DNA of 64,000 nt from Demequina gelatinilytica (lineage in GTDB: Bacteria > Actinomycetota > Actinomycetes > Actinomycetales > Demequinaceae). The stretch spans positions 1-64,000 of the forward strand of contig NZ_BBLV01000014.1 of NCBI RefSeq assembly GCF_000971115.1, given 5' to 3'. How positions within the stretch are numbered: position 1 is the first letter of the stretch; each line of letters starts with the position of its first letter. Under the pieces are notes generated by a model, which worked only from the letters and a program-made list of their open reading frames with translations, was not told the DNA's origin and searched no databases. The translations under genes and the position numbers were made by a program. This document shows positions 40,159-48,529 of the stretch, piece by piece.

Positions 40159-40506
40159 CTACAGGAGCGACTGCGCGATGCGGCGCACGTGAGCGCGACG
40201 TCCCTCGCGCAGCGCGTCGAGGGGCGCCATGCCCAGCTCGGGCTCGTCGGCGAGGAGCCACTCCGCCGCCTCGGCGTCGTCCATCCCCGCGTCCCTCAGC
40301 AGCGTAAGGGTGCCGCGGAGCGTCGCGAGCACCTCGGGCCCGCGCTCGCCGTCGACGATCACCCCGGCGGGCACCTGGATCGTCTGCCGCTCACCGCGGC
40401 GGACCGCGAGCAGCTCGCCCTCGCGGAGCATCTCGCGCACCTTGCTCGGGGTGGTCCCCAGGCGGTCGGCGAAGTCGGGCACGGTAAGCCAGGCGGCGTC
40501 AGTCAT
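40159..40506 (-). CDS. Rv2175c-type DNA-binding protein
   Basis: 115 residues. An N-terminal winged-helix/MerR-like helix-turn-helix (WLTVPDFADRLGTTPSKVREML) and a C-terminal Rv2175c domain ending GMAPLDALREGRRAHVRRIAQSLL, in part. In M. tuberculosis Rv2175c binds DNA and is phosphorylated by the neighbouring kinase PknL. Here the kinase is 1.5 kb away with a LysM transglycosylase between. Divergent from that gene. Confidence 0.9.
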   Translation of the reverse strand: MTDAAWLTVPDFADRLGTTPSKVREMLREGELLAVRRGERQTIQVPAGVIVDGERGPEVLATLRGTLTLLRDAGMDDAEAAEWLLADEPELGMAPLDALREGRRAHVRRIAQSLL

Positions 40507-40565
40507 GGCTCCAGGGTACTGACACCTGGCGCACGTCTTGCGGCCTGCGCGGTCCGGGGGTTACC

Positions 40566-40589
40566 GTCACTTTTGTCACATCTGTCACA
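40566..40589. promoter_or_regulatory. Three GTCAC direct repeats at 9-bp period
   Basis: GTCAC begins at 40566, 40575 and 40584: GTCACTTTT, GTCACATCT, GTCACA. The last is 31 bp before the LysM transglycosylase ATG and 60-83 bp before the Rv2175c-like start. The spacing and GTCACA core resemble MtrA-type response-regulator sites, which in mycobacteria govern cell-wall hydrolase genes. That link is inference. Confidence 0.55.
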
Positions 40590-40619
40590 TCGGCACCATC
40601 ACTCACACTGGAGGCACGC

Positions 40620-41948
40620 ATGGCAGCGACGTCCCCCCTCGCGCAGACCCGCCCCGCCGCGACCACCGCCGCTCTTGCCACGGTGGTCGGCCTCGCGTCC
40701 GCCTCCCCCGCCTGGGCGGACGAGCAGCACCGCGTCCAACCCGGCGACACCGTCTCGGCGCTTGCCGACCGCTACGGCAGCACCATCCCCGCGATCGTGG
40801 CCGCGAACGACCTCGACGCGCGGGCGACCATCTACGTGGGCACGACCGTCACCGTGCCCGACGGCAAGCCCTCCGCGGCGCGCTCGAGCGTGACGAGCCT
40901 GTCCGCCACCTACACGGTCAAGGCCGGCGACACCCTCTCGGAGATCGCCCACCGCCACGGAACCACCGTCGCGACCCTCGCGCGCGACAACCGCCTCGCG
41001 AACTCCTCGCTCATCTTCCCCGGTCAGCGCCTCACCATCGGCGGCGGCGGCCAGGCTCGGCAGGCTCCGGAGCCCGCCGCGACCCCCGCGCGGGCGAGCA
41101 CCGGCTACACGGTCAAGGCCGGCGACACCCTCTCGGAGATCGCCCACCGCCACGGCACCACCGTCGCGGCGCTCGCGAAGGCGAACACGCTCGCGAACGC
41201 CTCCCTCATCACGATCGGCCAGCGCCTCACCATCCCGGGGACCTCCTCGACGCCCGCGCGCTCCACCGCGACCAAGGCGCGCAGCACCCCGCAGGCGACG
41301 GCATCGTCCTACTACACCGTCAAGACGGGCGACACGCTCGCCGCGATCGCGCAGCGCCACGGGACCACCGTCGCGGTGCTCGCCCAGCAGAACTCCCTCG
41401 CGAACGCCTCCCTGATCCGCGTCGGCCAGCGGCTCGCGGTGCCCGGCGACGCCACCGAGCCGCTCGTGGGCTCGACCTTCGCGGGCCGCACCTATGCGAA
41501 CGACGTGGTGCGGGCCGCGAACCAGAACAAGGCGGTGCTGCTGAGCCGCACCGTGCCGTCCCGGGAGAAGATGCAGGACATCGTGGTCGCCACCGCACGC
41601 GAGCACGGCGTCGACCCCGCGCTCGCGCAGGCGATCTCGTACCAGGAGTCGGGCTTCGACATGCGCGCCGTGTCCCCCGCGAACGCCGTGGGCGTCATGC
41701 AGGTGATCCCGACCTCGGGCGAGTGGGCCTCGGACATGGCCGGACGTCGCCTCGATCTCCTGGACCCGCGCGACAACGTGCTCGCGGGCGTGCTGATCCT
41801 GCGCGCGCTCGACCGCACCTTCACCAGCGTCGACGACGCGATCGCGGGCTACTACCAGGGCGCCGCGGCGGTCATCGACCACGGGTACCACCACGACACC
41901 GTCGGCTACGTCGCGAGCGTCAAGGCGCTCATGTCCCGCTTCCGCTGA
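40620..41948 (+). CDS. Secreted LysM lytic transglycosylase
   Basis: 442 residues. Signal peptide 1-34 (ending ASPAWADE), four LysM domains (HRVQPGDTVSALADRYG, then three near-identical YTVKxGDTLxxIAxRHGTTV at about 97, 161 and 238), then an SLT transglycosylase domain with catalytic Glu in SYQESGFDMRAVS and GVMQVIPTSGEW. Cleaves peptidoglycan outside the cell. GGAGG lies five bases upstream of the ATG. The three middle LysM units look recently duplicated (DNA repeats near 40913, 41105, 41324). Confidence 0.92.
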   Translation: MAATSPLAQTRPAATTAALATVVGLASASPAWADEQHRVQPGDTVSALADRYGSTIPAIVAANDLDARATIYVGTTVTVPDGKPSAARSSVTSLSATYTVKAGDTLSEIAHRHGTTVATLARDNRLANSSLIFPGQRLTIGGGGQARQAPEPAATPARASTGYTVKAGDTLSEIAHRHGTTVAALAKANTLANASLITIGQRLTIPGTSSTPARSTATKARSTPQATASSYYTVKTGDTLAAIAQRHGTTVAVLAQQNSLANASLIRVGQRLAVPGDATEPLVGSTFAGRTYANDVVRAANQNKAVLLSRTVPSREKMQDIVVATAREHGVDPALAQAISYQESGFDMRAVSPANAVGVMQVIPTSGEWASDMAGRRLDLLDPRDNVLAGVLILRALDRTFTSVDDAIAGYYQGAAAVIDHGYHHDTVGYVASVKALMSRFR

Positions 41949-41956
41949 ACCGGCCG

Positions 41957-41997
41957 CGGTGCGTGCGCGAGCCGCGGGACGCGCCGCGCACGCACCG
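41957..41997 (+). terminator. Terminator after the LysM transglycosylase gene
   Basis: 13-bp perfect stem CGGTGCGTGCGCG/CGCGCACGCACCG around a 15-base GC loop, nine bases after the stop and just before the kinase promoter. Confidence 0.65.
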
Positions 41998-42033
41998 TCG
42001 GACCCGCCCGACGTCCCGCCTAGAATGGACCCC

Positions 42034-43992
42034 GTGTCCAGCACCCTCACCGATCCCCTGCTCGGCCGCGTGATCGACGGCCGGTACGAGGTGTGCGAGC
42101 GCATCGCCGCCGGGGGGATGGCGACCGTGTACCTCGCCTTCGACCGGAGGCTCGAGCGCGACATCGCGCTCAAGGTCATGCACCGCCACCTCGAGGTCGA
42201 CCCGAACTCGCGCGAGTTCGTCGCGCGGTTCCGCCGCGAGGCCAAGGCGGCGGCAAGGCTCACCCACCCGGGCGTGGTGCGGGTGTACGACCAGGGGGTC
42301 GACGAGGACATCTCCTACCTCACCATGGAGTACGTCGACGGCGAGAACCTGCGCGAGGTCCTCGCGCACGAGGCCACCCTGCCTCTCGGCGTGGCCCTCA
42401 CCACGGTCGAGCACGTGCTCGACGCCCTCGGCTCCGCCCACCGCCAGGGCCTGGTCCACCAGGACGTCAAGCCCGAGAACGTCCTCATCGACTCCGAGGG
42501 GCGCCCGCGCGTCGCCGACTTCGGCCTGGCACGCGCCGTCACCGAGGTGACGTCGAGCACCTCCGGCACCATCCTCGGCACGGTCGCCTACCTGGGGCCG
42601 GAGCTGATCTCGAACGGGGTCTCCGACGCGCGCACCGACGTGTACGCCGCCGGCGTGCTCCTGTACGAGCTCATCACGGGACGCCAGCCCCACACGGGCA
42701 CCACCGCGATCCAGGTCGCGACCAAGCACGTCCACGACGACGTGCCCGCGCCCTCGAGCGTCGTCGCATGGCTGCCGACCGAGATCGACGACCTCGTGGC
42801 CGCGCTCACCGCACGCGACCCCGACCAGCGCCCGCAGGACGCCGGCGCGGCGCTGCAGCTCATGCGGCGCACGCATGGCCTGCTCGACGAGCCCACCCTC
42901 GACCGGCGCGCCGACCCGCCCTCGGGCGCGACGCCGGTGGTGAAGGACGACGACGCCACGGCGGTGCTCACCACCGCATCCCCCGGGAGCACCGTGGCCC
43001 TCCCCATCGGCCTCGGCCACCCGTTCCCCGCCGTCGGCACCGACCTCGCGGCGCTGCCCGACGACGACCCGGAGGCGCGCGATCCCAAGCGCACCGAACG
43101 GCGCGCCGGCTGGTGGATCGCGGCCGTCGTCGTCGCGCTCCTGGTCCTCGGCGGCGGCGGGCTGTGGTGGTACAACTCGATCGGCCCGGGCGCGTACACC
43201 ACGGTCCCGTCGGTGGTGAGCGAGACCGAGGACGATGCCACCGCGATCATCCGCGGCGCCGGCCTCACCCCGTCGGTCGAGCATACGTTCGACGACGACG
43301 TCCCCGAGGGCATCGTGATCTCCGCGACGCCGGCAGCCCAGGAACGCGTGCTCAACAACGCGGTGGTCACCATCACGGTCTCCGACGGACCCCGCATGAC
43401 GACCGTCCCCAAGCTCGTGGGCGAGCAGCAGGACGATGCCGAGGCGCGCCTCGAGGAGCTGGGCCTGCCGCTCGGGGAGGTCGCGGGCAAGAGCTCCGAC
43501 ACGGTCCCGGTCGGCGAGGTCATGTCCATCTCCCCCGCCGCGGGCGAGTCGGTGCGGCACGACACCCCGGTGGACCTCGTCGTCTCGGACGGCCCTGCGC
43601 CCATCGAGTTCCCGGACGTCGCCGACATGACCGAGGCGGACGCGGTCGCGCTGCTCGAGGACGAGTACGCCCTGGACGTCACGGTCGACCACGAGCGCAC
43701 CGACGAGGCCGACAAGGGCATCGTCTTCGCCCAGTCCCCCGCGGCGGACGAGACCGGGCACCGCCTCGACTCCATCACCATCACGGTGTCGGACGGCCCT
43801 CCCCTCGTGACCGTCGACGACTACGTCGGCATGGATGTCGACGCGGCGGAGAGCGCCGCACGCGCGGCCGGGCTCGACGTCCAGCTGTACGCCTTCTGGC
43901 CGTGGAGCTCGAAGGGGTCGATCGTCGACCAGTCGCTCATCCCCGGCAACCAGGTCGAACGCGGCACCACCATCACGTTCAAGTACAACTGA
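42034..43992 (+). CDS. PASTA-domain Ser/Thr protein kinase (PknL-position)
   Basis: 652 residues. Kinase domain 18-285: glycine loop AAGGMATVY, Lys47, DFG at 162-164. The catalytic loop reads HQDVKPEN (142-149) where most have HRD, while Asp144, Lys146 and Asn149 remain. A transmembrane helix (360-380) leads to four extracellular PASTA domains (VPSVVSE, VPKLVGE, FPDVADM, YVGMD) that bind muropeptide in relatives. GTG 42034 is chosen: -10 TAGAAT (42021-42026) is seven bases upstream, so leaderless. Neighbours (Rv2175c-like, aroG) match pknL of M. tuberculosis. Ends at a bidirectional terminator. Confidence 0.92.
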   Translation: MSSTLTDPLLGRVIDGRYEVCERIAAGGMATVYLAFDRRLERDIALKVMHRHLEVDPNSREFVARFRREAKAAARLTHPGVVRVYDQGVDEDISYLTMEYVDGENLREVLAHEATLPLGVALTTVEHVLDALGSAHRQGLVHQDVKPENVLIDSEGRPRVADFGLARAVTEVTSSTSGTILGTVAYLGPELISNGVSDARTDVYAAGVLLYELITGRQPHTGTTAIQVATKHVHDDVPAPSSVVAWLPTEIDDLVAALTARDPDQRPQDAGAALQLMRRTHGLLDEPTLDRRADPPSGATPVVKDDDATAVLTTASPGSTVALPIGLGHPFPAVGTDLAALPDDDPEARDPKRTERRAGWWIAAVVVALLVLGGGGLWWYNSIGPGAYTTVPSVVSETEDDATAIIRGAGLTPSVEHTFDDDVPEGIVISATPAAQERVLNNAVVTITVSDGPRMTTVPKLVGEQQDDAEARLEELGLPLGEVAGKSSDTVPVGEVMSISPAAGESVRHDTPVDLVVSDGPAPIEFPDVADMTEADAVALLEDEYALDVTVDHERTDEADKGIVFAQSPAADETGHRLDSITITVSDGPPLVTVDDYVGMDVDAAESAARAAGLDVQLYAFWPWSSKGSIVDQSLIPGNQVERGTTITFKYN

Positions 43993-44007
43993 CGCGGCGC
44001 ATCGTCC

Positions 44008-44055
44008 GACGACAGAGGCCCCGCCCGGGATCACCGGGACGGGGCCTCTGTCGTC
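44008..44055. terminator. Bidirectional terminator between the kinase and aroG
   Basis: Perfect 16-bp stem GACGACAGAGGCCCCG with its complement, plus an inner CCCGG/CCGGG pair. Serves both convergent genes. The nonamer GCATCGTCC (43999-44007) abuts it. Confidence 0.82.
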
Positions 44056-44077
44056 GTGCCGCTGGTCGATGCGCGGG

Positions 44078-45460
44078 TTACGCGAGCTCCTCGACCTCAT
44101 GCGGCCGGAGCGCGTTGTGGCGGGCCAGCAGGTCCGACACGAGGAACGCGAGCTCCAGCGACTGCTGGTGGTTGAGACGCGGGTCCACCTTGGTCTCGTA
44201 GCGACGGGCCAGCCCCTCGTCGTCGATCTTCTCGGTGCCGCCCATGACCTCGGTGACGTCGTCGCCCGTGAGCTCCACGTGCAGGCCGCCCGGGACGGTG
44301 CCCAGCGCCTCGTGCACCTCGAAGAAGCCCGTGACCTCGTCGAGGATCGTGTCGAACTTCCGGGTCTTGTAGCCCGAGTCCGACGTGAACGTGTTGCCGT
44401 GCATGGGGTCGGTGAGCCACGTCACCGTCACGCCCGAGTCGCGCACGCCCTCGACGATGCCGGGGAGCGCTTCGCGCACCTTGTCCGCACCCATGCGGGC
44501 GACGAACGTGAGGCGGCCCGGGATGTTCTCCGGGTTGAGGCGCTCCGCGAGCTCTACGGCATCGGCCGACGTGGCCGTGGGGCCCAGCTTCACCGCAAGG
44601 GGGTTGTGCACCTTCGACAGGAACTCGACGTGCGCGCCGTCGAGCTGACGCGTGCGCTCCCCGATCCACAGGAAGTGGGCGGAGCAGTCGTACGCGAGAC
44701 CCGAGCGCGAGTCGATGCGCGTGAGCGCCCGCTCGTAGTCGAGCAGCAGCGCCTCGTGGCTCGAGAACAGCTCGACCGTCTTGAGCGCCTCGAAGTCGCC
44801 ACCCGCCGCGCCCATGAAGCGCACCGCACGGTCGATCTCCTGGGAGAGCTGCTCGTACTTGGCGTAGGCCGGGTTCGCCGCGAAGCCCTTGTTCCACTGG
44901 TGGACGCGGCGCAGGTCCGCGAAGCCGCCCTGGGTGAAGGCGCGGATCAGGTTCAGCGTCGACGCGGACACGTGGTACGCGTCGACCAGCCGATCCGGGT
45001 TCGGGATCCGCTCCTCCTCGGTGAACCCCGAGGAGTTGACGATGTCGCCGCGGTACACGGGCAGCGTCACGCCGTCACGGGTCTCCGTGTCGGACGAGCG
45101 CGGCTTCGCGTACTGGCCCGCCATGCGACCGATCTTCACCACGGGCGTGGAGGCGCCGTACGTGAGGATCACGGCCATCTGGAGGATGGTCTTGATCTTG
45201 TTGCGGATGCGGTCGGCCGTGGCCTCCGCGAAGATCTCGGCACAGTCGCCGCCCTGGAGGACAAAGGCCTCGCCGCGGGACGCGGCGGCCAGCTGCGCGC
45301 GCAGCCGGTCCGCCTCGCCCGCGAACACCAGAGGGGGGACCTGCGTGAGACGGTCGGTCGCGCGTCGCAGCGCAGCGGCATCGGGCCACTGCGGCTGCTG
45401 CCTCGCCTCCTTGGAGAGGTACGAGTCGACGCCCGCCGCCGCCAGGGCAGCCTCTGTCAT
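44078..45460 (-). CDS. aroG: Class II 3-deoxy-7-phosphoheptulonate synthase
   Basis: 460 residues. First shikimate-pathway step: phosphoenolpyruvate plus erythrose 4-phosphate. Class II motifs FVLQGGDCAEIFAEAT, VKIGRMAGQYAKPRS, NSSGFTEEERIPNP and TWLTDPMHGNTFTS. It lies four bases after the pfp stop, so is co-transcribed with pfp and probably glk-plsC. Erythrose 4-phosphate comes from the pentose phosphate route in which gnd acts. Confidence 0.96.
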   Translation of the reverse strand: MTEAALAAAGVDSYLSKEARQQPQWPDAAALRRATDRLTQVPPLVFAGEADRLRAQLAAASRGEAFVLQGGDCAEIFAEATADRIRNKIKTILQMAVILTYGASTPVVKIGRMAGQYAKPRSSDTETRDGVTLPVYRGDIVNSSGFTEEERIPNPDRLVDAYHVSASTLNLIRAFTQGGFADLRRVHQWNKGFAANPAYAKYEQLSQEIDRAVRFMGAAGGDFEALKTVELFSSHEALLLDYERALTRIDSRSGLAYDCSAHFLWIGERTRQLDGAHVEFLSKVHNPLAVKLGPTATSADAVELAERLNPENIPGRLTFVARMGADKVREALPGIVEGVRDSGVTVTWLTDPMHGNTFTSDSGYKTRKFDTILDEVTGFFEVHEALGTVPGGLHVELTGDDVTEVMGGTEKIDDEGLARRYETKVDPRLNHQQSLELAFLVSDLLARHNALRPHEVEELA

Positions 45461-45464
45461 CTGA

Positions 45465-46664
45465 TTACGCCTGCCCGATCGCCTCGAGGGTCTCGACGTA
45501 CCACGGGGTCGTGGTGTCGAACGGCTTGTGGCCCGCGATGCGCGGGAACGGGATCGCCTTGAGGCGGTCGCCGTCCTCCTCGTCGTGGCCGATCACGCCG
45601 GGCTCGCCGCGCAGGGCGCACTCGACCGCGTAGTCCGTCATCGACTTGATGAGACGCAGGTCCTCGGCGTTCGCCGCAGCGGCACGCGAGAAGTAGCCCG
45701 ACTTCTGGACCATGACCTTCTCGGCGCCCAGCTTCTCCGCGAACTGCTTGGCGAACCACTGGCCGGGGTTGATCTCGTCGAGGCGCACGTGGCCGAACGG
45801 GTCACGCTTGACCTCCTGGCCCGAGGCCTCCATCTCCGCGATGATCTCGGGCACGCCGGCGCCCTCCGACAGGAAGATGTTGACGTTGCCGACCTCGTCC
45901 ATGACGGTGCGCAGGCGCGCGGCCTCGGCGTCGATGTCGAGGCTCTGCTCGGGCACGTACACGGCGTGGATGTCCCAGCGCTCCTTGGTGAGGCCGATGC
46001 CCGGGAGGAACGTGCGCGTCTCGAGGTCCTCGCGGTACTTCATCGCGGCGGCGGCGGTGAGCCAGCCGCACGCACGGCCCATGACCTCGTGGATGATCAG
46101 CATGCGCGGGCCCGAACGGTGCTCGCCGATGATGTTGCGGCCGAACTTCGCGGCCTCCTCGGCGGCGGTCCACGCGCCCAACGACTGGCGGATGGGCACC
46201 ACGTCGTTGTCGATGGTCTTGGGCAGGCCCACCACGGTGAGGCCGTAGTCGTTCTCCGCGAGGTACGCGGCAAGGTCCGCGGCGGTCGTGTTGGTGTCGT
46301 CGCCACCGATGGTGTGGAGGACGTCGACGCCATCGGCCTTGAGCTGCTCCGCGGCGACCGCGAGCGGGTCCTCGCCGTCCTTGACCAGGCCGCGCTTGAC
46401 GCAGTCCGCGACGTTGGTGAGCTTCACGCGCGAGTTGCCGATGGGCGAGCCGCCGAACTCGTGGAGCAGGCCCGCGTGCTTGCGGACCTCGTCGTCGATC
46501 ACGATCTTCTTGCCGAGCAGCAGGCCCCAGTAGCCGTGCTCATAGGCGATGATCTCCACCTCGGGGGCGATCTCGGTGTAGCGCTCGATCAGGCCTCCCA
46601 CCGCGGAGGAGAGGCAGGGGGCGAACCCACCGGCGGTCAGGAGTGCAACGCGGCGAACCGACAT
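45465..46664 (-). CDS. pfp: PPi-dependent phosphofructokinase
   Basis: 399 residues. Interconverts fructose 6-phosphate and fructose 1,6-bisphosphate. GGDDTNT (120-126) carries Asp where ATP enzymes have Gly, and PKTIDND (148-154) has the Lys typical of PPi users; MGRACGWLTAAAAMKY is also present. So pyrophosphate is the likely donor, as in other actinobacteria. A -10 TAGAAT lies at 46704-46709 and GAAAGG is the ribosome site. Confidence 0.93.
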   Translation of the reverse strand: MSVRRVALLTAGGFAPCLSSAVGGLIERYTEIAPEVEIIAYEHGYWGLLLGKKIVIDDEVRKHAGLLHEFGGSPIGNSRVKLTNVADCVKRGLVKDGEDPLAVAAEQLKADGVDVLHTIGGDDTNTTAADLAAYLAENDYGLTVVGLPKTIDNDVVPIRQSLGAWTAAEEAAKFGRNIIGEHRSGPRMLIIHEVMGRACGWLTAAAAMKYREDLETRTFLPGIGLTKERWDIHAVYVPEQSLDIDAEAARLRTVMDEVGNVNIFLSEGAGVPEIIAEMEASGQEVKRDPFGHVRLDEINPGQWFAKQFAEKLGAEKVMVQKSGYFSRAAAANAEDLRLIKSMTDYAVECALRGEPGVIGHDEEDGDRLKAIPFPRIAGHKPFDTTTPWYVETLEAIGQA

Positions 46665-46703
46665 GACGGACCTTTCGTTGTGTGTCTTGCGGATTTCGTG
46701 GTC

Positions 46704-46709
46704 ATTCTA
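46704..46709 (-). promoter_or_regulatory. -10 element TAGAAT for pfp-aroG
   Basis: TAGAAT on the minus strand 40 bases before the pfp ATG, identical to the hexamer before the kinase gene. Suggests an internal start in the glk-plsC-pfp-aroG run. No clear -35. Confidence 0.4.
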
Positions 46710-46746
46710 GGCGCGCGACAAGGCGCCGGGAGCCGGGACGGGAGAC

Positions 46747-47463
46747 CTACTCCCCCGCCTCCGAGGACTGCTGCTCCTTCGCGAGCTCGCGCTTGACGAT
46801 CGCGGCGTCGCGCTCGACGTACTCCTGGCCGGAGAGCTCCGCGATGGCCGCCATGATCCGATCGGTCGCCTCGCGCAGCGCGGCGCGGTCCTCCTGACGG
46901 CCGTCGAACTCCGACAGGTCGATAGGAGCACCGATGCGCACGCCGATCGGATGGCGCTTGGGCACCTTCTGGCCGATGGGCTGCGCGATGTGCGTGTCGA
47001 TCATCGCGACCGGGATCACGGGAGCGCCGGACTCGATCGCGAGGCGTGCGACGCCCGTCTTGCCCCGGTAGAGCCGGCCGTCGGGGCTGCGCGTGCCCTC
47101 GGGGTAGATGCCGAGCAGCTCGCCGCCCTGCACCACCTGGAGGCCGGTGCGCAGCGCCGCCTCGGACGCCCGCCCACCGCCGCGGTGGACGGGGATGGTG
47201 CCCACGCCCTCCATGAAGGCCTTGGTCGCATAGCCCTTCACGCCCTTGCCGGTGAAGTACTCCTCCTTGCCCAGGAACACCACCTTGCGGCTGATGACCA
47301 CGGGCAGGAACACCGAGTCCGAGAAGGACAGGTGGTTGGAGGCGAGGATCGCGCCCCCGGTCTCGGGGATGTGCTCCTGCCCCTCGACCCAGGGCTTGTA
47401 CACGCCCTTGAGCGCGGGGCCCAGCAGCACGTGCTTGAAGAGGCGGTAGTAGGTGTCGCTCAT
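46747..47463 (-). CDS. plsC: 1-acyl-sn-glycerol-3-phosphate acyltransferase
   Basis: 238 residues. PlsC-family motifs: SNHLSFSDSVFLP (NHxxxxD), VPVHRGGG-like GTIPVHRGG, YPEGTRSPDGRLYRGKTG and APVIPVAM. Makes phosphatidic acid at the inner membrane. It matches Rv2182c, which lies between aroG and fadD15 in M. tuberculosis. 17 bp after the glucokinase gene. Confidence 0.92.
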   Translation of the reverse strand: MSDTYYRLFKHVLLGPALKGVYKPWVEGQEHIPETGGAILASNHLSFSDSVFLPVVISRKVVFLGKEEYFTGKGVKGYATKAFMEGVGTIPVHRGGGRASEAALRTGLQVVQGGELLGIYPEGTRSPDGRLYRGKTGVARLAIESGAPVIPVAMIDTHIAQPIGQKVPKRHPIGVRIGAPIDLSEFDGRQEDRAALREATDRIMAAIAELSGQEYVERDAAIVKRELAKEQQSSEAGE

Positions 47464-47480
47464 GATGTCCGGGGAGGTTC

Positions 47481-48443
47481 CTAGCGGTTGGCGGAGGCGA
47501 TGCGGGCGAGGTCGGCCGCGCCGACGATGCCGGCATCGTTGCCCATCTCTGCGGCGACGATGGGGACGATGGGGCGGTGGCCGCGCGCGGGCAGGTTCGC
47601 CTCGAACGCCTTGCGGGCCGGGTGCAGCAGCAGGTCGCCGGCGGCGACCACGCCACCGCCGATCACGAACAGCTCGGGGTCGAGCGCGGCGGCGAGGGAC
47701 GCGGAGCCCTCGCCGATCCAGCGGCCGAGCTCGGCGAGGAGCTCGAGCCCCAGCTCGTCGCCGTCCATGGCGATCTGGGTCACCTGCGGGCCGGTGATCG
47801 CAGCCGCATCGCCGTCCGCGAGCTCGAGCAGGCCGGCGGCGCGCACCGGGCGGTCCATCGCGGCGCGGCGCGCCTCGCGGGTCAGCGCGGAGCCGGAGGC
47901 GTACTGCTCCCAGCAGCCGTGGAGGCCGCAGCCGCACGGATGACCGTTCGGGACCACGCGCAGGTGACCGAGCTCCGCCGCGAAGCCGTACGCGCCACGC
48001 ACCAGCTTGCCGTCGACCACCAGCGCGGCACCCAGGCCCGTGCCGATGGTGAGCAGCACCATGTGCTTCGCGTCCCGTGCCGCACCGAAGGCGAACTCGG
48101 CCCATCCGGCCGCGTTCGCATCGTTCTCGACGACCACGGCGACATCGTCACGGCCGATGAGCGCGCCCACGTTCGCGGCGAGGGGGTAGTCGCGCCACGC
48201 GATGTTCGGCGCGAACAGCACGTTCTCCTGGTCCGAGGAGACGAATCCTGCCGCGGCGAGGCCCACCGCGTGGAACTCGTGGTCGACCGCGAGCTCGGCC
48301 ACCGCATCGGCGATGGCCGCGTCGATCCCGGCCGGATCCTGCGGCTTGGTCTTGCGCTTGGTCTTGGCAATGATGGCGCCGTCCTCGTCGACCACACCGA
48401 CCGCGATCTTGGTGCCGCCGATGTCTACGCCGATTGCATGCAT
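47481..48443 (-). CDS. glk: ROK family glucokinase
   Basis: 320 residues. ATP motif GVDIGGTKIAVGVVD, catalytic END in VVENDANAAGWAEF, GTGLGAALVVDG and the zinc motif HPCGCGLHGCWEQ. Phosphorylates glucose in the cytosol. First gene of the glk-plsC-pfp-aroG run. GGAAGGCC precedes the ATG. A polyphosphate-type ppgK is less likely, since the zinc motif is not typical of it. Confidence 0.9.
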   Translation of the reverse strand: MHAIGVDIGGTKIAVGVVDEDGAIIAKTKRKTKPQDPAGIDAAIADAVAELAVDHEFHAVGLAAAGFVSSDQENVLFAPNIAWRDYPLAANVGALIGRDDVAVVVENDANAAGWAEFAFGAARDAKHMVLLTIGTGLGAALVVDGKLVRGAYGFAAELGHLRVVPNGHPCGCGLHGCWEQYASGSALTREARRAAMDRPVRAAGLLELADGDAAAITGPQVTQIAMDGDELGLELLAELGRWIGEGSASLAAALDPELFVIGGGVVAAGDLLLHPARKAFEANLPARGHRPIVPIVAAEMGNDAGIVGAADLARIASANR

Positions 48444-48529
48444 TCTCTATGGCCTTCCGCTACCTCGCTGGGACTCAGTCAAGGCTATCGTCTGACGCGT
48501 CCCCCCTACTGCCATGGGAGTCCTAAAGC

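Noticed and set aside
40913..41400. LysM repeats as a CRISPR or DNA repeat array
   Set aside because: Repeats are in frame and encode LysM domains of one secreted protein.
42025..42033. ATG at 42025 as kinase start
   Set aside because: It overlaps the -10 TAGAAT; GTG 42034 at the normal distance fits a leaderless start and the family N-terminus.
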